Shown: positions 1-8,685 of the stretch, one piece after another
Position numbering within the stretch: position 1 is the first letter of the stretch
Layout of the letters: every line of letters starts with the position of its first letter
Assembly: GCA_050258815.1 (NCBI GenBank)
Contig: JBLMZM010000238.1
Location: 11,308-75,307 of the forward strand
Source: JAAXKN01 sp050258815
GTDB lineage: Bacteria > Bacteroidota > Ignavibacteria > Ignavibacteriales > SURF-24
Reading direction: 5' to 3'
Length of the DNA stretch: 64,000 bases
Notes under the pieces: generated by a model
Told to the model about the DNA's origin: nothing
The model's database searches: none
Seen by the model: only the letters and a program-made list of their open reading frames with translations
Position numbers and translations under genes: made by a program

Positions 1-261
1 GTTTTCCGTCAGGATGATCTTTTTCCTCTGCGCTTCTGATAAATAATCCGCACAATTGAACAATTCAGTTAACGCATTAAATTTATATCCGCCAACTATA
101 ACAACCTGCGTGCAGACACTTAGCATCGGGCTCAATGTATAATAAATTACCGGCCGGTCCTTTATAATTATACCCGGCTTCCAGGCCTGCATTCTGGAAG
201 ATAGTCCGGCAGCCAGTATAATACCTGTAAATTTTACAAATCCATCTTCAGAAATACTCAA
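1..261 (-). CDS. MocA/MobA-like nucleotidyltransferase, N-terminal part (cut by window edge)
   Basis: Eighty-seven codons are visible before the window ends. After a short lead the protein shows GIILAAGLSSRM, the nucleotide-binding signature of the MobA/MocA-like NTP transferase fold. MocA-type enzymes (E. coli MocA/YgfJ and related proteins) cytidylylate the molybdopterin cofactor for molybdenum hydroxylases. The usual run LAAGxSxRMG is followed here by QAWKPG instead of the common GxxK, so the loop is slightly unusual. The only in-frame start is TTG at 261, which overlaps the stop of the upstream PLP enzyme (TTGA), suggesting translational coupling. The position beside ygeW/ygeY/ygfK/ssnA fits maturation of a xanthine-dehydrogenase-like hydroxylase that should lie to the left. 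The family call rests on one motif plus context. Confidence 0.62.
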   Translation of the reverse strand, partial: MSISEDGFVKFTGIILAAGLSSRMQAWKPGIIIKDRPVIYYTLSPMLSVCTQVVIVGGYKFNALTELFNCADYLSEAQRKKIILTEN

Positions 262-1496
262 CCTTCAATCTCTCCCAAAACCCTTAGGCGTTTCATAATA
301 AACTCCAGATCCGGCTGAAATATTTCAGGGAATTGCACATTCTTTGCAGCCGTTTCAATATCTTTTAATCCGTTCCCTGTCAGAAGAACTACAACATTTT
401 TATTTTCAGGCAGCGTATCCCTGACTTTTGCAAATCCGGCAAATGCCGCCGCAGAAGAGGGTTCGCAGAAAAGTCCGGACTTTTCAGCCACCAGTTTCTG
501 TGACAAAAGAATCTCCTCATCAGAAACCACTACAATATCACCATCCGCTTCCCTCAGGCTTTTCACTGCAGAATATGCATTTCTTGCCACATTTACGGAG
601 ATTGAATCGGCAATGGTTTCGGCCACGTATTCCGTATCAAACAAATTTTCCTTAAACGCCCTGTAAATATAAGCACTTTTCTCGGCCTGAACGCCTATAA
701 TCCGGGGGATCTTTGTAATCAGCCCTATTTGCTTCAGGTCACAAAATCCCTTTATTATGCCGTCCAGAATAACTCCATCCCCCACGGGTAAAAATACGTA
801 GTCGACGTTCTTATTCCTCAGCTGACCGGCAATTTCAAAAGCCGCAGTCTTTTTCCCTTCGATAGTCAGCGGATTAAAAGCGGTGTTTCTGTTCAGGTAG
901 CCCGTTAGTCTGGAAAACCCAAGGGAAAGATCGAATGCCTCGTCGTAATTCCCCTTTACAGGAATAAGGCAGGCTCCGTACTGAAGGCACTGGATAAGCT
1001 TTGCCCTGGGGGCCGATGAGGGCATAAAAACAAAAACCTTCTGGTCTGCCGAAGCAGCAATGCCGGCCATTGAAGAAGCAGCATTTCCCGTAGAAGCAAC
1101 TACTATCTCCTTAATGCAGTTCTTTCTTGCAAAAGCTGAGACAAGGTATGAAGCACGGTCCTTATATGATCCTGTAGGATTCATGCCGTCGAACTTCAGG
1201 TATATATTTTCATAATTCAGTTCTTCTTCCAGCCTGCAGGCTCTGACAAGCGGAGTATTTCCAACCGGAATCCCGGGGAAATACTGTTTTTCAACCGGCA
1301 GATAGTCAAACAGGTCAAAATCTTCACCAGGTCTTTTTGAACCACTTAAATACTTTGGAAGAATAACTTTAAGTATCCCCCTGAGCGGTTTGCCGCTAAG
1401 ATATTCCTCGCTGCAGTAAGGACACAGCATCAGGTCTGCTGTTATTGCGTAAATTCTTCCGCAGTCATTACATTTATAGTGAAAGTCCTTCTCCAT
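258..1496 (-). CDS. Threonine synthase-like PLP-dependent lyase with N-terminal zinc ribbon
   Basis: A 412-residue fold-type II PLP enzyme. An N-terminal zinc ribbon has Cys9, Cys12, Cys25 and Cys28. The PLP lysine is Lys112 in NPTGSYKDRAS, followed by the ASTGNAA cofactor loop. This arrangement is typical of archaeal-type threonine synthases. The context argues against threonine synthesis: it lies 51 bp downstream of ygeW and overlaps a MocA-like gene, where E. coli and other bacteria carry ygeX (2,3-diaminopropionate ammonia-lyase, also fold-type II). The sequence lacks obvious YgeX identity, so I infer a functional stand-in for YgeX (beta-elimination of an amino acid derived from ureide breakdown) rather than ThrC. 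No thr genes are nearby. The ATG at 1496 is preceded by GGAAGAG. Fold assignment is sure; substrate is not. Confidence 0.75.
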   Translation of the reverse strand: MEKDFHYKCNDCGRIYAITADLMLCPYCSEEYLSGKPLRGILKVILPKYLSGSKRPGEDFDLFDYLPVEKQYFPGIPVGNTPLVRACRLEEELNYENIYLKFDGMNPTGSYKDRASYLVSAFARKNCIKEIVVASTGNAASSMAGIAASADQKVFVFMPSSAPRAKLIQCLQYGACLIPVKGNYDEAFDLSLGFSRLTGYLNRNTAFNPLTIEGKKTAAFEIAGQLRNKNVDYVFLPVGDGVILDGIIKGFCDLKQIGLITKIPRIIGVQAEKSAYIYRAFKENLFDTEYVAETIADSISVNVARNAYSAVKSLREADGDIVVVSDEEILLSQKLVAEKSGLFCEPSSAAAFAGFAKVRDTLPENKNVVVLLTGNGLKDIETAAKNVQFPEIFQPDLEFIMKRLRVLGEIEG

Positions 1497-1547
1497 TACA
1501 CTCTTCCGTTCTTTATCAGGGGCATATTTTGCTTTTATTTACACTGC

Positions 1548-2558
1548 TTACATTGTAAGAGACATAATAGCTTTTGCAGTGTGCAACCTGTTTTCTGCCT
1601 CGTCATATACAATTGAAATTTCCTGGTTATCCAGGATTTCATCAGTAATTTCCCTTCCTCTGTCAGCAGGCAGGGCGTGCATTAGTTTTACCCTTTTATC
1701 AGCAAGCTTTATTCTGTTTTCGTCACAGATCCATGAACTGTACTTCTCAAGATTGCTATTCATTTCCTTTTTGCATTCATCTTCATTTTTCAGATAATCA
1801 TCCACATCATAAAAACCAAAGCCTCCCCAGTTCTTGGGAATTACGATGTTAGCCCCTTCAAAAGCCTCATCCATATTGTCGGTAAATTTCAGGCTTCCGC
1901 CCCCCTCTTCGGCATTCTTACACGCCTTCTCAATGATTTTGGGGCTGAGAGGGAACTCCTTAGGATTGGCAACAGTGACATCAATGCCATACCTGGGAAA
2001 AAGCAGAATCTGTGTCTGCGGAACCGAAAGTGGCTTGGAATGTGACTTGGCATAAGCCCAGGAAACGGTAACCTTTAATCCTTTTGTATTCCTGCCAAAG
2101 TATTCGAAAATAGTCATCAGGTCGGCTAATCCCTGGAATGGATGATATACGTCATCCTGTAAAGACATTACGGGAACAGTAGCATACCTGGCCATTTCAT
2201 CGAGATACTTTTTTCCTACACCGTAAAAACAGTTTCTGCACGCTATACCATGCCCCATTCTGGATAAAATTATAGCCGTATCCTTGGGTGCTTCCCCGTG
2301 TGAAATCTGCATTTTATCGGCCGTAAGGTCGTGTGCGTGACCGCCAAGCTGAGTCATTCCGGCTTCCATAGAATTTCTTGTCCGTGTGGACTGTTCGAAG
2401 AAGATGTTAAATAATGTCTTATCAGCCAGATACCTGTGGGATTCTCCCCTGGCAAATTTCTTCTTCAGATCGAATGCAGTTTCAAATACAGTATCCAGTT
2501 CCTGCTTTGTCCAGTCATCATCAGAAAGAAAATGCTTTTTATAAAGATCAGAAACCAT
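1548..2558 (-). CDS. ygeW: YgeW-type knotted carbamoyltransferase
   Basis: A 336-residue member of the aspartate/ornithine carbamoyltransferase superfamily. The carbamoyl-phosphate loop STRTR is at residues 57-61 and HPFQ is at 139-142. The distinctive stretch VSWAYAKSHSKPLSVPQT, and the MSLQDDVYHPFQGLAD block, match the YgeW group rather than ArgF or PyrB. YgeW proteins have a trefoil knot and an uncertain amino acceptor. They sit in the uric-acid-inducible anaerobic purine-breakdown clusters described for E. coli and gut anaerobes, where carbamoyl phosphate would be made from a carbamoylated intermediate and could feed ATP formation. GGAG lies 6 nt before the ATG. The gene starts 24 bp after ygeY and precedes the PLP enzyme in one leftward operon. 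A true aspartate carbamoyltransferase (pyrB) is encoded separately at 49810-50745. Confidence 0.9.
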   Translation of the reverse strand: MVSDLYKKHFLSDDDWTKQELDTVFETAFDLKKKFARGESHRYLADKTLFNIFFEQSTRTRNSMEAGMTQLGGHAHDLTADKMQISHGEAPKDTAIILSRMGHGIACRNCFYGVGKKYLDEMARYATVPVMSLQDDVYHPFQGLADLMTIFEYFGRNTKGLKVTVSWAYAKSHSKPLSVPQTQILLFPRYGIDVTVANPKEFPLSPKIIEKACKNAEEGGGSLKFTDNMDEAFEGANIVIPKNWGGFGFYDVDDYLKNEDECKKEMNSNLEKYSSWICDENRIKLADKRVKLMHALPADRGREITDEILDNQEISIVYDEAENRLHTAKAIMSLTM

Positions 2559-2582
2559 TTTTTACTCCGGGTTTATTTTTAA

Positions 2583-3767
2583 TTAAAGTTTACTGCAAAG
2601 GTAAGCGTAGTAAGCCGATGCTTTTATAAGATGATCAACCGGCACTTTTTCATCCGGAGCGTGCGCATAGATTTCGTTGCCGGGACCAAATCCCAAAACA
2701 GGAATTTTATATATACCGTTTATCACCGCAGCGTTAGTCGAAAATGTCCATTTATCCACCAGGGGCATTTCACCGAACAGTTCATAATGGGCCTGAATTC
2801 CTTTCCTTATATATACATTCTCTTCTTCAAGTTTCCACGTGGGGTAATATTTTTCCATTTCATACTCTTCCCCTGTATAGCCCTTCTCCCTGTAGGACAA
2901 TACTTCAACTTTGGCATCCATATCTTTAACTATATTCTCAACCTGTTTTAAGGCCAGCTCCCTGTCTTCTCCCCATGTAAGCCTGCGGTCCAGATGGATC
3001 CGGCTATAGTCTGCAACTGCGCAAAGCGAAGGGCTTGAGGATATGAACTCCGTAACTGCAACAGAACCTTTACCTAAAAAGGCATCGTCTGCCAGAATGC
3101 TGTTCAGTTTTTCAATTTCAAGGGCAGCTCTGGAAGCCATATAGATGGCATTCCTTCCGCGTGCGGGCGCCGAGCCATGTGCCGACAGGCCAAAGAATGA
3201 CACCTCAATTTCCATGCGCCCTCTGTGCCCCCTGTATATATTCAGGTTTGTTGGTTCAGTAACAATAACCAGGTCAGGCCTGATGCCATCTTTTTCAATT
3301 ATGTATTTCCAGCAGAGGCCATCGCAGTCCTCCTCCATGACAGACCCGATAAAGTAAATCGTCAGGTCATCACCTATTCCATATTCTTTCAGTATTTTGC
3401 CGGCAGTAATAAAAGCTGCGGCTCCGCCTTTTTGATCCACTGCGCCTCTGCCATTCACGAAGCCGTCCTTAATTTCTCCGCCGAAAGGATCAAAGCTCCA
3501 GTTATCAAGATTCCCTGAATCAACTGTATCAATGTGCGCATCAAATGCAATTACTTTACTACCCTTGCCTATCCTGCCTATTATATTGCCCAGTCCGTCG
3601 GTTTTTACTTCGTCAAAGCATGCCTCTTCCATCATAGTGACAAGCTCACATGCTGCTTTTTTTTCCTTTGTACTTAATGATTTCTGACGGATAAGTTTTG
3701 AGAGATTTAGTGCGGTGGTATCACCGTATCTTGCTGCAGATTCAAAGATTTTTTTTGAAAGGTCCAT
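2583..3767 (-). CDS. ygeY: YgeY-family M20 metallohydrolase (selenium-metabolism/purine cluster)
   Basis: A 394-residue M20-type amidohydrolase closely resembling E. coli YgeY. Zinc-site features are visible: AFDAHIDTVDSG (His and Asp ligands), GRGAVDQKGG (bridging Asp), MEEDCDGLCWKYI (catalytic and ligand Glu), RGRMEIEV, CAVADYSRIHLDRRLTWG, and a C-terminal GPGNEIYAHAPDE (His). The frame is open to 3824, but ATG 3767 fits the family N-terminus (MDLSKK...) and has GAGGAA about 6 nt upstream; ATG 3773 is also possible. YgeY belongs to the purine/ureide cluster and is thought to hydrolyse an amide or ureido intermediate, with the exact substrate open. It is the first gene of the leftward operon ygeY-ygeW-PLP enzyme-mocA, divergent from ygfK. 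Confidence 0.9.
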   Translation of the reverse strand: MDLSKKIFESAARYGDTTALNLSKLIRQKSLSTKEKKAACELVTMMEEACFDEVKTDGLGNIIGRIGKGSKVIAFDAHIDTVDSGNLDNWSFDPFGGEIKDGFVNGRGAVDQKGGAAAFITAGKILKEYGIGDDLTIYFIGSVMEEDCDGLCWKYIIEKDGIRPDLVIVTEPTNLNIYRGHRGRMEIEVSFFGLSAHGSAPARGRNAIYMASRAALEIEKLNSILADDAFLGKGSVAVTEFISSSPSLCAVADYSRIHLDRRLTWGEDRELALKQVENIVKDMDAKVEVLSYREKGYTGEEYEMEKYYPTWKLEEENVYIRKGIQAHYELFGEMPLVDKWTFSTNAAVINGIYKIPVLGFGPGNEIYAHAPDEKVPVDHLIKASAYYAYLCSKL

Positions 3768-4087
3768 AGTCATTTCCTCATAAAAAGAAGAATAATGCTT
3801 TGAGTATTGATGCCAAACTGACAATAATCAGCAGCAGCAGTCTGCTACCCGAGGAACATTGCCGCGCTCATCAATCCGGAACATCTGCCTGATAACCTGA
3901 ACTTCCACTAAAAACGCTAAGGAAAAATAACAGTTTTTTCCACAATTTCAAGAATAAATGCGGCAACCGGACCAAGATATTTACAAAGCTAATTACATAA
4001 AATATAATTATATTGTTTTTCGGAATTTTATCTGGGTTATTAATCTCAGTGTGCTCGTATTTTCCTTCAGTTTATCAAGGAGCCGGT
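3768..4087. other. Divergent intergenic region between ygeY and ygfK
   Basis: About 320 bases separate the two divergent arms of the purine cluster, so promoters for both must lie here. The stretch 3930-4020 is AT-rich and a plausible promoter zone for ygfK. The AAGGAG at 4077-4082 is the ygfK ribosome-binding site. I could not assign an operator or riboswitch with any confidence. Confidence 0.5.
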
Positions 4088-7000
4088 ATGTCTGATAAAA
4101 TTAGACCCATTGAATTCGAAGATCTTGTTAGCCGGATATTCAGCGAATATTTGAATCAAAGATCAATATTCGGTATCCCCGAACAAAAATTTTTCTTCAG
4201 AAAAAGACCAACTGCACCGAATCTTTTTAACGGACAGATTGACACTCCGCTCGGCCCTGCAGCCGGTCCCCATTCCCAGATGGCTCCCAATATTATATCT
4301 GCATACCTCTCCGGAGGCAGGTTCTTTGAACTAAAGACGGTTCAAATGCTTGACAAGCTGATTATTGATAAGCCCTGCATCGATGCAGAAGATGAAGCTT
4401 ATAATGTAGAATGGTCACAGGAATTAACGCTGGGAGCCTCTTTCGCAGAATACTTAAAGGCCTGGTTCCTGATACACCTGTTGAATGGAATCTTCGGTTT
4501 CTCTAATACGGCCGAACGAGGATTCGTCTTTAATATGAGCGTGGGTTATGATCTCGCAGGCATCAAGTCACCCAAGATGGATAGGTTTATTGAAGGACTT
4601 AAAGATGCCTCAAAGAATGTACTGTTTAATAAATACAGGCAGTTCCTGAGATCGAAACCCGTGAAAACAGATATCATGCGGTTCATAAAAGCAGCAGCAA
4701 TAAATGAAGATGCTATAAAAAGAACAGAATTCCAGATTGAAAATATAGTCCCCCAGATCTCAGAGTCGGTAACCTTATCCACAATGCACGGATGCCCTCC
4801 CCAGGAAATTGAAGCAATTGCAAAATATCTTCTTAGGGAAAAGGGGCTGCATACCTTTATTAAACTTAATCCTACCCTGCTGGGCTTTATGCGGGTCAGA
4901 GAAATTTTCCAGACCCTTTGCCTGGATGAGTCTGTTTTGGATGAAGGCTCATTCGAGCACGACCTGCAGTTTAGTGATGCTGTTCCGATGCTGAAAAGGC
5001 TGCAGGAATTTGCGGCAGTAAACAAAAGATCATTCGGGGTAAAACTTTCTAATACCCTTGGAGTAAATAATTTCCGGCAAAAGCTTCCCGGCAGTCAGAT
5101 GTATATGTCGGGCAGAACCTTATTTCCGCTTACAATTAATCTGGCATATAAACTTGTCCCGGCTTTAGGAAGCGATATAAATATTTCTTTTTCCGGGGGT
5201 GCTTCTGCACATAATATTGCAGATATACTTCGTACAGGCATCTACCCTGTTACCATGGCAACAGAACTGCTGAAACCAGGAGGCTACTCACGCTTGCTGC
5301 AGCTGGCCGGGATTTACGAAGAACTTGAGCCAGATGAAAAGTTTTTGTCCGGGGGAATCAATTCCGGCAGACTAAAAGCACTGGCCGAAAGGTCACTAAG
5401 TGATCCTCAATACAACAAGAATTCAAAAATTTTCCATTCTGTAAAGCAGGCCCGGCATTTGCCAAAATTTGACTGCTATATTTCACCATGTAGTACTGCC
5501 TGCCCCATTCACCAGGATGTGACCTCGTACATTAGGCTCGTTGAGGAAGAAAGATACGAAGAAGCATTCAAGGTAATCGTTTCAGCAAATCCGCTGCCTT
5601 TTATTACATCTTATATTTGTGATCATAAGTGTATGGATAACTGTACCAGATGTGAATATGATTCATCCGTAAGAATACGTGAACTGAAAAAAATTGCGGC
5701 AGAAAAAGGAAGGGCTGAATACCTGAAAAGACTTTCAAGAGGTAAAAACCATCCTGCAGCAAACGGCATTAAAGCTGCAATAATCGGCGCAGGTCCTGCC
5801 GGTTTATCTGCGGCATACTTCCTTGCCAATGCGGGCTTTGACGTGCACGTTTTTGAGCAGTATCCAAATGCCGGCGGAACCGTTCAGCGCTATATTCCTG
5901 GTTTCAGGATTCCTCAATCAGCAATTGAAAAAGACGTTGACTTTATAAGCAGGCACGGCGTAAACTTTAAGTTCAATTCTGACCCGGATTTTTCTATCAG
6001 TAAATTGAAGGATGAGGGCTTCAGATACATTTTTCTGGCAATTGGAGCATCCAGGGCAAAGACATTCAGCATGAAAGAAGGTAAGGCTAGCTATGATGCC
6101 CTTGAATTCCTGAGAATGTTTAACAGAAAAACATTACCGCCGCCTGGTCCTGTTGTTGCAGTAACTGGCGGAGGCAATTCTGCTTTTGATGCCGCCCGAG
6201 CTGCTATAAGATCGGAAGGTGTTAAAAAGGTTTATATAATTTACCGCCGGACAAAGGAACTCATGCCTGCCGATAAAGAGGAATATGAGGCTGCAATAGG
6301 TGATGGAGTAATACTCAGAGAACTTCTGCTGCCGGAGGAACTTCATGGCAAAACACTTAAATGCAGAAAGATGACACTCTCCAAACCGGTTCCTGGTGTA
6401 AGAAGAGAAGCCATTCCGACGGAAGAATTTGAATATATGGAAATAGATACATTGATTTCTGCAATCGGGGAATCAGTAGATACAAGGGTGCTCTTTGATA
6501 ACGGAATAATGACTTCTGCTGAAGGCACACTCAATGCGGATAATGCAAACGAAACTTCGGTTGAAAATGTATTTATTGGCGGTGATGCTCTCAGGGGTCC
6601 TTCAACTGTTGTTGAAGCAATAGCCGATGGAAGAAAGACGGCAGACGAAATTATAAGAAGAGAATCCCTGAGTTTTGAAAATAAGCATCATATAGTATTC
6701 GACCAAAATAAAAGATATTCTGATATCATAGTCCGTAAAGGCAATATCTCTTCAACTGAGCAATTCGAAGCCCGCCAGGAGGCTGCCAGGTGCCTTAATT
6801 GCAGTTTTATTTGCAATCAGTGCGTTGAAGTATGCCCAAACCGGGCGAACATTGCAATTAAGCCGTTTCACTATTATGACGATTTCAGGAACCAATACCA
6901 GATACTGCACCTGGATGCTCTTTGCAATGAGTGCGGAAATTGTGAAACATTCTGCCCTTACGAGGGTAGTCCGTATAAAAACAAAATAACTCTCTTCAAT

Positions 7001-7249
7001 GATGAAAAGGACTTTGATAAAAGTCTTAACGAGGGATTTTGTATAATCAAAAATAAAAACCAGAGTGAGCTGAAGATAAAGGTAAGGTATTTGTCTGAAA
7101 CCGGAACAATCATTCTGGACAAGAGTAATACAATAATTTATTCATCAATCCAGAATCAGATTAAAGATAAGACCTTCAATTTATTTATTGAATTTATATT
7201 TATAATTCTGGAGAATTACCGGTATCTTCTTCCAAAAGCAGCCAACTGA
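4088..7249 (+). CDS. ygfK: YgfK-type multidomain flavin/iron-sulfur oxidoreductase (putative selenate reductase subunit)
   Basis: A 1053-residue protein built like E. coli YgfK (about 1030 aa). Residues 1-440 form a dihydroorotate/dihydropyrimidine dehydrogenase-like barrel (GPAAGPHSQMA; STMHGCPPQEIEAIAKYL; SFSGGASAHNIADIL). About 450-560 is a GltD-type cysteine region (SPCSTACP, CDHKCMDNCTRC). About 570-880 holds the FAD/NAD(P) Rossmann pair (AAIIGAGPAGLSAAYFLANA; VTGGGNSAFDAARAA; IGGDALRGPSTVVEA). Near 915-970 lie two ferredoxin-like motifs (CLNCSFICNQCVEVCP, CNECGNCETFCP). The ORF extends upstream to 4013, but ATG 4088 has AAGGAG five bases before it and fits the family. The protein is linked to uric acid/purine breakdown and selenate reduction and probably transfers electrons from a pyrimidine-like or purine substrate to NAD(P). 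ssnA follows 28 bp later. Confidence 0.92.
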   Translation: MSDKIRPIEFEDLVSRIFSEYLNQRSIFGIPEQKFFFRKRPTAPNLFNGQIDTPLGPAAGPHSQMAPNIISAYLSGGRFFELKTVQMLDKLIIDKPCIDAEDEAYNVEWSQELTLGASFAEYLKAWFLIHLLNGIFGFSNTAERGFVFNMSVGYDLAGIKSPKMDRFIEGLKDASKNVLFNKYRQFLRSKPVKTDIMRFIKAAAINEDAIKRTEFQIENIVPQISESVTLSTMHGCPPQEIEAIAKYLLREKGLHTFIKLNPTLLGFMRVREIFQTLCLDESVLDEGSFEHDLQFSDAVPMLKRLQEFAAVNKRSFGVKLSNTLGVNNFRQKLPGSQMYMSGRTLFPLTINLAYKLVPALGSDINISFSGGASAHNIADILRTGIYPVTMATELLKPGGYSRLLQLAGIYEELEPDEKFLSGGINSGRLKALAERSLSDPQYNKNSKIFHSVKQARHLPKFDCYISPCSTACPIHQDVTSYIRLVEEERYEEAFKVIVSANPLPFITSYICDHKCMDNCTRCEYDSSVRIRELKKIAAEKGRAEYLKRLSRGKNHPAANGIKAAIIGAGPAGLSAAYFLANAGFDVHVFEQYPNAGGTVQRYIPGFRIPQSAIEKDVDFISRHGVNFKFNSDPDFSISKLKDEGFRYIFLAIGASRAKTFSMKEGKASYDALEFLRMFNRKTLPPPGPVVAVTGGGNSAFDAARAAIRSEGVKKVYIIYRRTKELMPADKEEYEAAIGDGVILRELLLPEELHGKTLKCRKMTLSKPVPGVRREAIPTEEFEYMEIDTLISAIGESVDTRVLFDNGIMTSAEGTLNADNANETSVENVFIGGDALRGPSTVVEAIADGRKTADEIIRRESLSFENKHHIVFDQNKRYSDIIVRKGNISSTEQFEARQEAARCLNCSFICNQCVEVCPNRANIAIKPFHYYDDFRNQYQILHLDALCNECGNCETFCPYEGSPYKNKITLFNDEKDFDKSLNEGFCIIKNKNQSELKIKVRYLSETGTIILDKSNTIIYSSIQNQIKDKTFNLFIEFIFIILENYRYLLPKAAN

Positions 7250-7277
7250 TTTTTAAAACAGATCTGAGGGATGTAAT

Positions 7278-8591
7278 ATGATCGCCATCAAAAGCGCTAA
7301 TGTGATCCACTTCTACCCGCCCGCTGTTACATATGACGTGGATATTATCATTGACAAAAATAAAATTGAGGACTGCGGCCATAACATCGCCGGGAAGTAT
7401 AAAGCCGATAGAATTCTGGATCTCCACGGCAGATATGTTTCTCCCGGCCTCGTCTGCTCTCATAATCATTTCTATTCGGCACTCTCCAGGGGAATAATTG
7501 CCGATATAAAGCCTTCAGGTGATTTTGTCAGTATCTTAAAGAACCTGTGGTGGCGGCTGGACGTGGCAATTGATGAAGAGATTTTATACTACAGCGGAAT
7601 TATTGGAGCGTTGGAAGCGATTAAGGCCGGAACTACTTCAGTCATTGATCATAACGCCTCACCGTCTTGCATCAGCCATTCCTTATCAACACTCAGGAAA
7701 TGTTTTGAACGTGCGGGCCTGCGGGGTATATTGGCATACGAAGTGACTGACAGAAATGGTGAACAGGGAATGCTTGAAGGAATTGAGGAATCGCTGGAAT
7801 TTATTAGATCTGTTGATTGTGAAAAGCAGCAAAGGCCATCATCCTGCCTTGTTGAATCTGCTGTTGGAGCACATGCTCCTTTTACATTAAGCGACAGGAC
7901 ACTGCAGCTGCTTTCAGACGCAGTATTAAAATCAAAACGCGGTATTCACATACACGTGGCTGAAGATACATTTGATGTCTCTTACTCACACCACTTCCAT
8001 GGGAAAGATATTATTCAGCGCCTGGCAGATTTTAATATACTGAATAATATGGCACTGCTGGTTCATGGAGTTAGCCTGAACGAACACGATCTGGATCTGA
8101 TAAACAATCACGATGCATTCCTGGTGCATAATCCAAGGTCCAATATGAATAACTCCGTTGGTTATTTAAATAAGCTCCATATGGTTAGAAATCCCGCACT
8201 GGGAACCGATGGAATCGGTTCGGATATGTTCGAGGAATTTAAAATAGGTTTCTTTAAAAATTCTGAGGCTCATGGGAAGTTGTCAATGATGGACCTTCTT
8301 AAAATTCTGCAGAATGGGAATATGATCCTTGAAAGATATTTCTCATATGGGTTCGGCAGAATTGAAAAAGGTTATGCCGCCGATTTGGTAATATATGACT
8401 ATAACGCCCCCACTCCGCTGTTACCTGAGAATCTGGGGGGACATCTGGCCTTTGGAATGACATCACGGGATGTGGATACTGTAATTATTAACGGCAATAT
8501 TGTCTACGAAAACAGAAAGTTCCCGTTTGATGTTGAACCTTTATACAGTGCAGCACGTGAACAGGCGGGGCGGCTGTGGAGTAAAATGTAG
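7278..8591 (+). CDS. ssnA: SsnA-type amidohydrolase (purine/ureide cluster)
   Basis: A 437-residue amidohydrolase of the SsnA/chlorohydrolase/guanine-deaminase superfamily. Metal-binding features are HNHFYSALSRG (HxH), HIHVAEDT (His), LVHGVSL (His) and LGTDGIGSDM (Asp). The block VHNPRSNMNNSVGY is typical of SsnA. The C-terminus carries the small beta-domain return strand (IEKGYAADLVIYDY). SsnA homologues occur with ygfK in uric-acid-inducible operons and are thought to deaminate or hydrolyse a ring intermediate. GAGGG precedes the ATG by seven bases. Only 28 bp separate it from ygfK, so the two form one rightward operon. The stop is followed by an AT-rich spacer without a clear terminator. 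Confidence 0.9.
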   Translation: MIAIKSANVIHFYPPAVTYDVDIIIDKNKIEDCGHNIAGKYKADRILDLHGRYVSPGLVCSHNHFYSALSRGIIADIKPSGDFVSILKNLWWRLDVAIDEEILYYSGIIGALEAIKAGTTSVIDHNASPSCISHSLSTLRKCFERAGLRGILAYEVTDRNGEQGMLEGIEESLEFIRSVDCEKQQRPSSCLVESAVGAHAPFTLSDRTLQLLSDAVLKSKRGIHIHVAEDTFDVSYSHHFHGKDIIQRLADFNILNNMALLVHGVSLNEHDLDLINNHDAFLVHNPRSNMNNSVGYLNKLHMVRNPALGTDGIGSDMFEEFKIGFFKNSEAHGKLSMMDLLKILQNGNMILERYFSYGFGRIEKGYAADLVIYDYNAPTPLLPENLGGHLAFGMTSRDVDTVIINGNIVYENRKFPFDVEPLYSAAREQAGRLWSKM

Positions 8592-8685
8592 TTCCCGGCA
8601 TATATATCTTTTTTATTTATTAAAGTATTTATAAATTATCCCCTCATAAGTTTAGTTTTATTTTATACTTTATAGAAAGAAAAAG

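Noticed and set aside
428..655. Plus-strand open frame of 75 codons
   Set aside because: It lies entirely inside the threonine-synthase-like gene on the opposite strand, has Pro/Gln-rich composition typical of a shadow frame, and no ribosome-binding site.
1548..2558. Considered as ornithine carbamoyltransferase (argF)
   Set aside because: The YgeW-specific block VSWAYAKSHSKPLSVPQT and neighbours ygeY/ygfK/ssnA favour YgeW, and no arginine genes are near.
4546..5025. Minus-strand open frame of 159 codons within ygfK
   Set aside because: It is antisense to conserved ygfK blocks and has an unnatural Cys/Ser/Phe composition.
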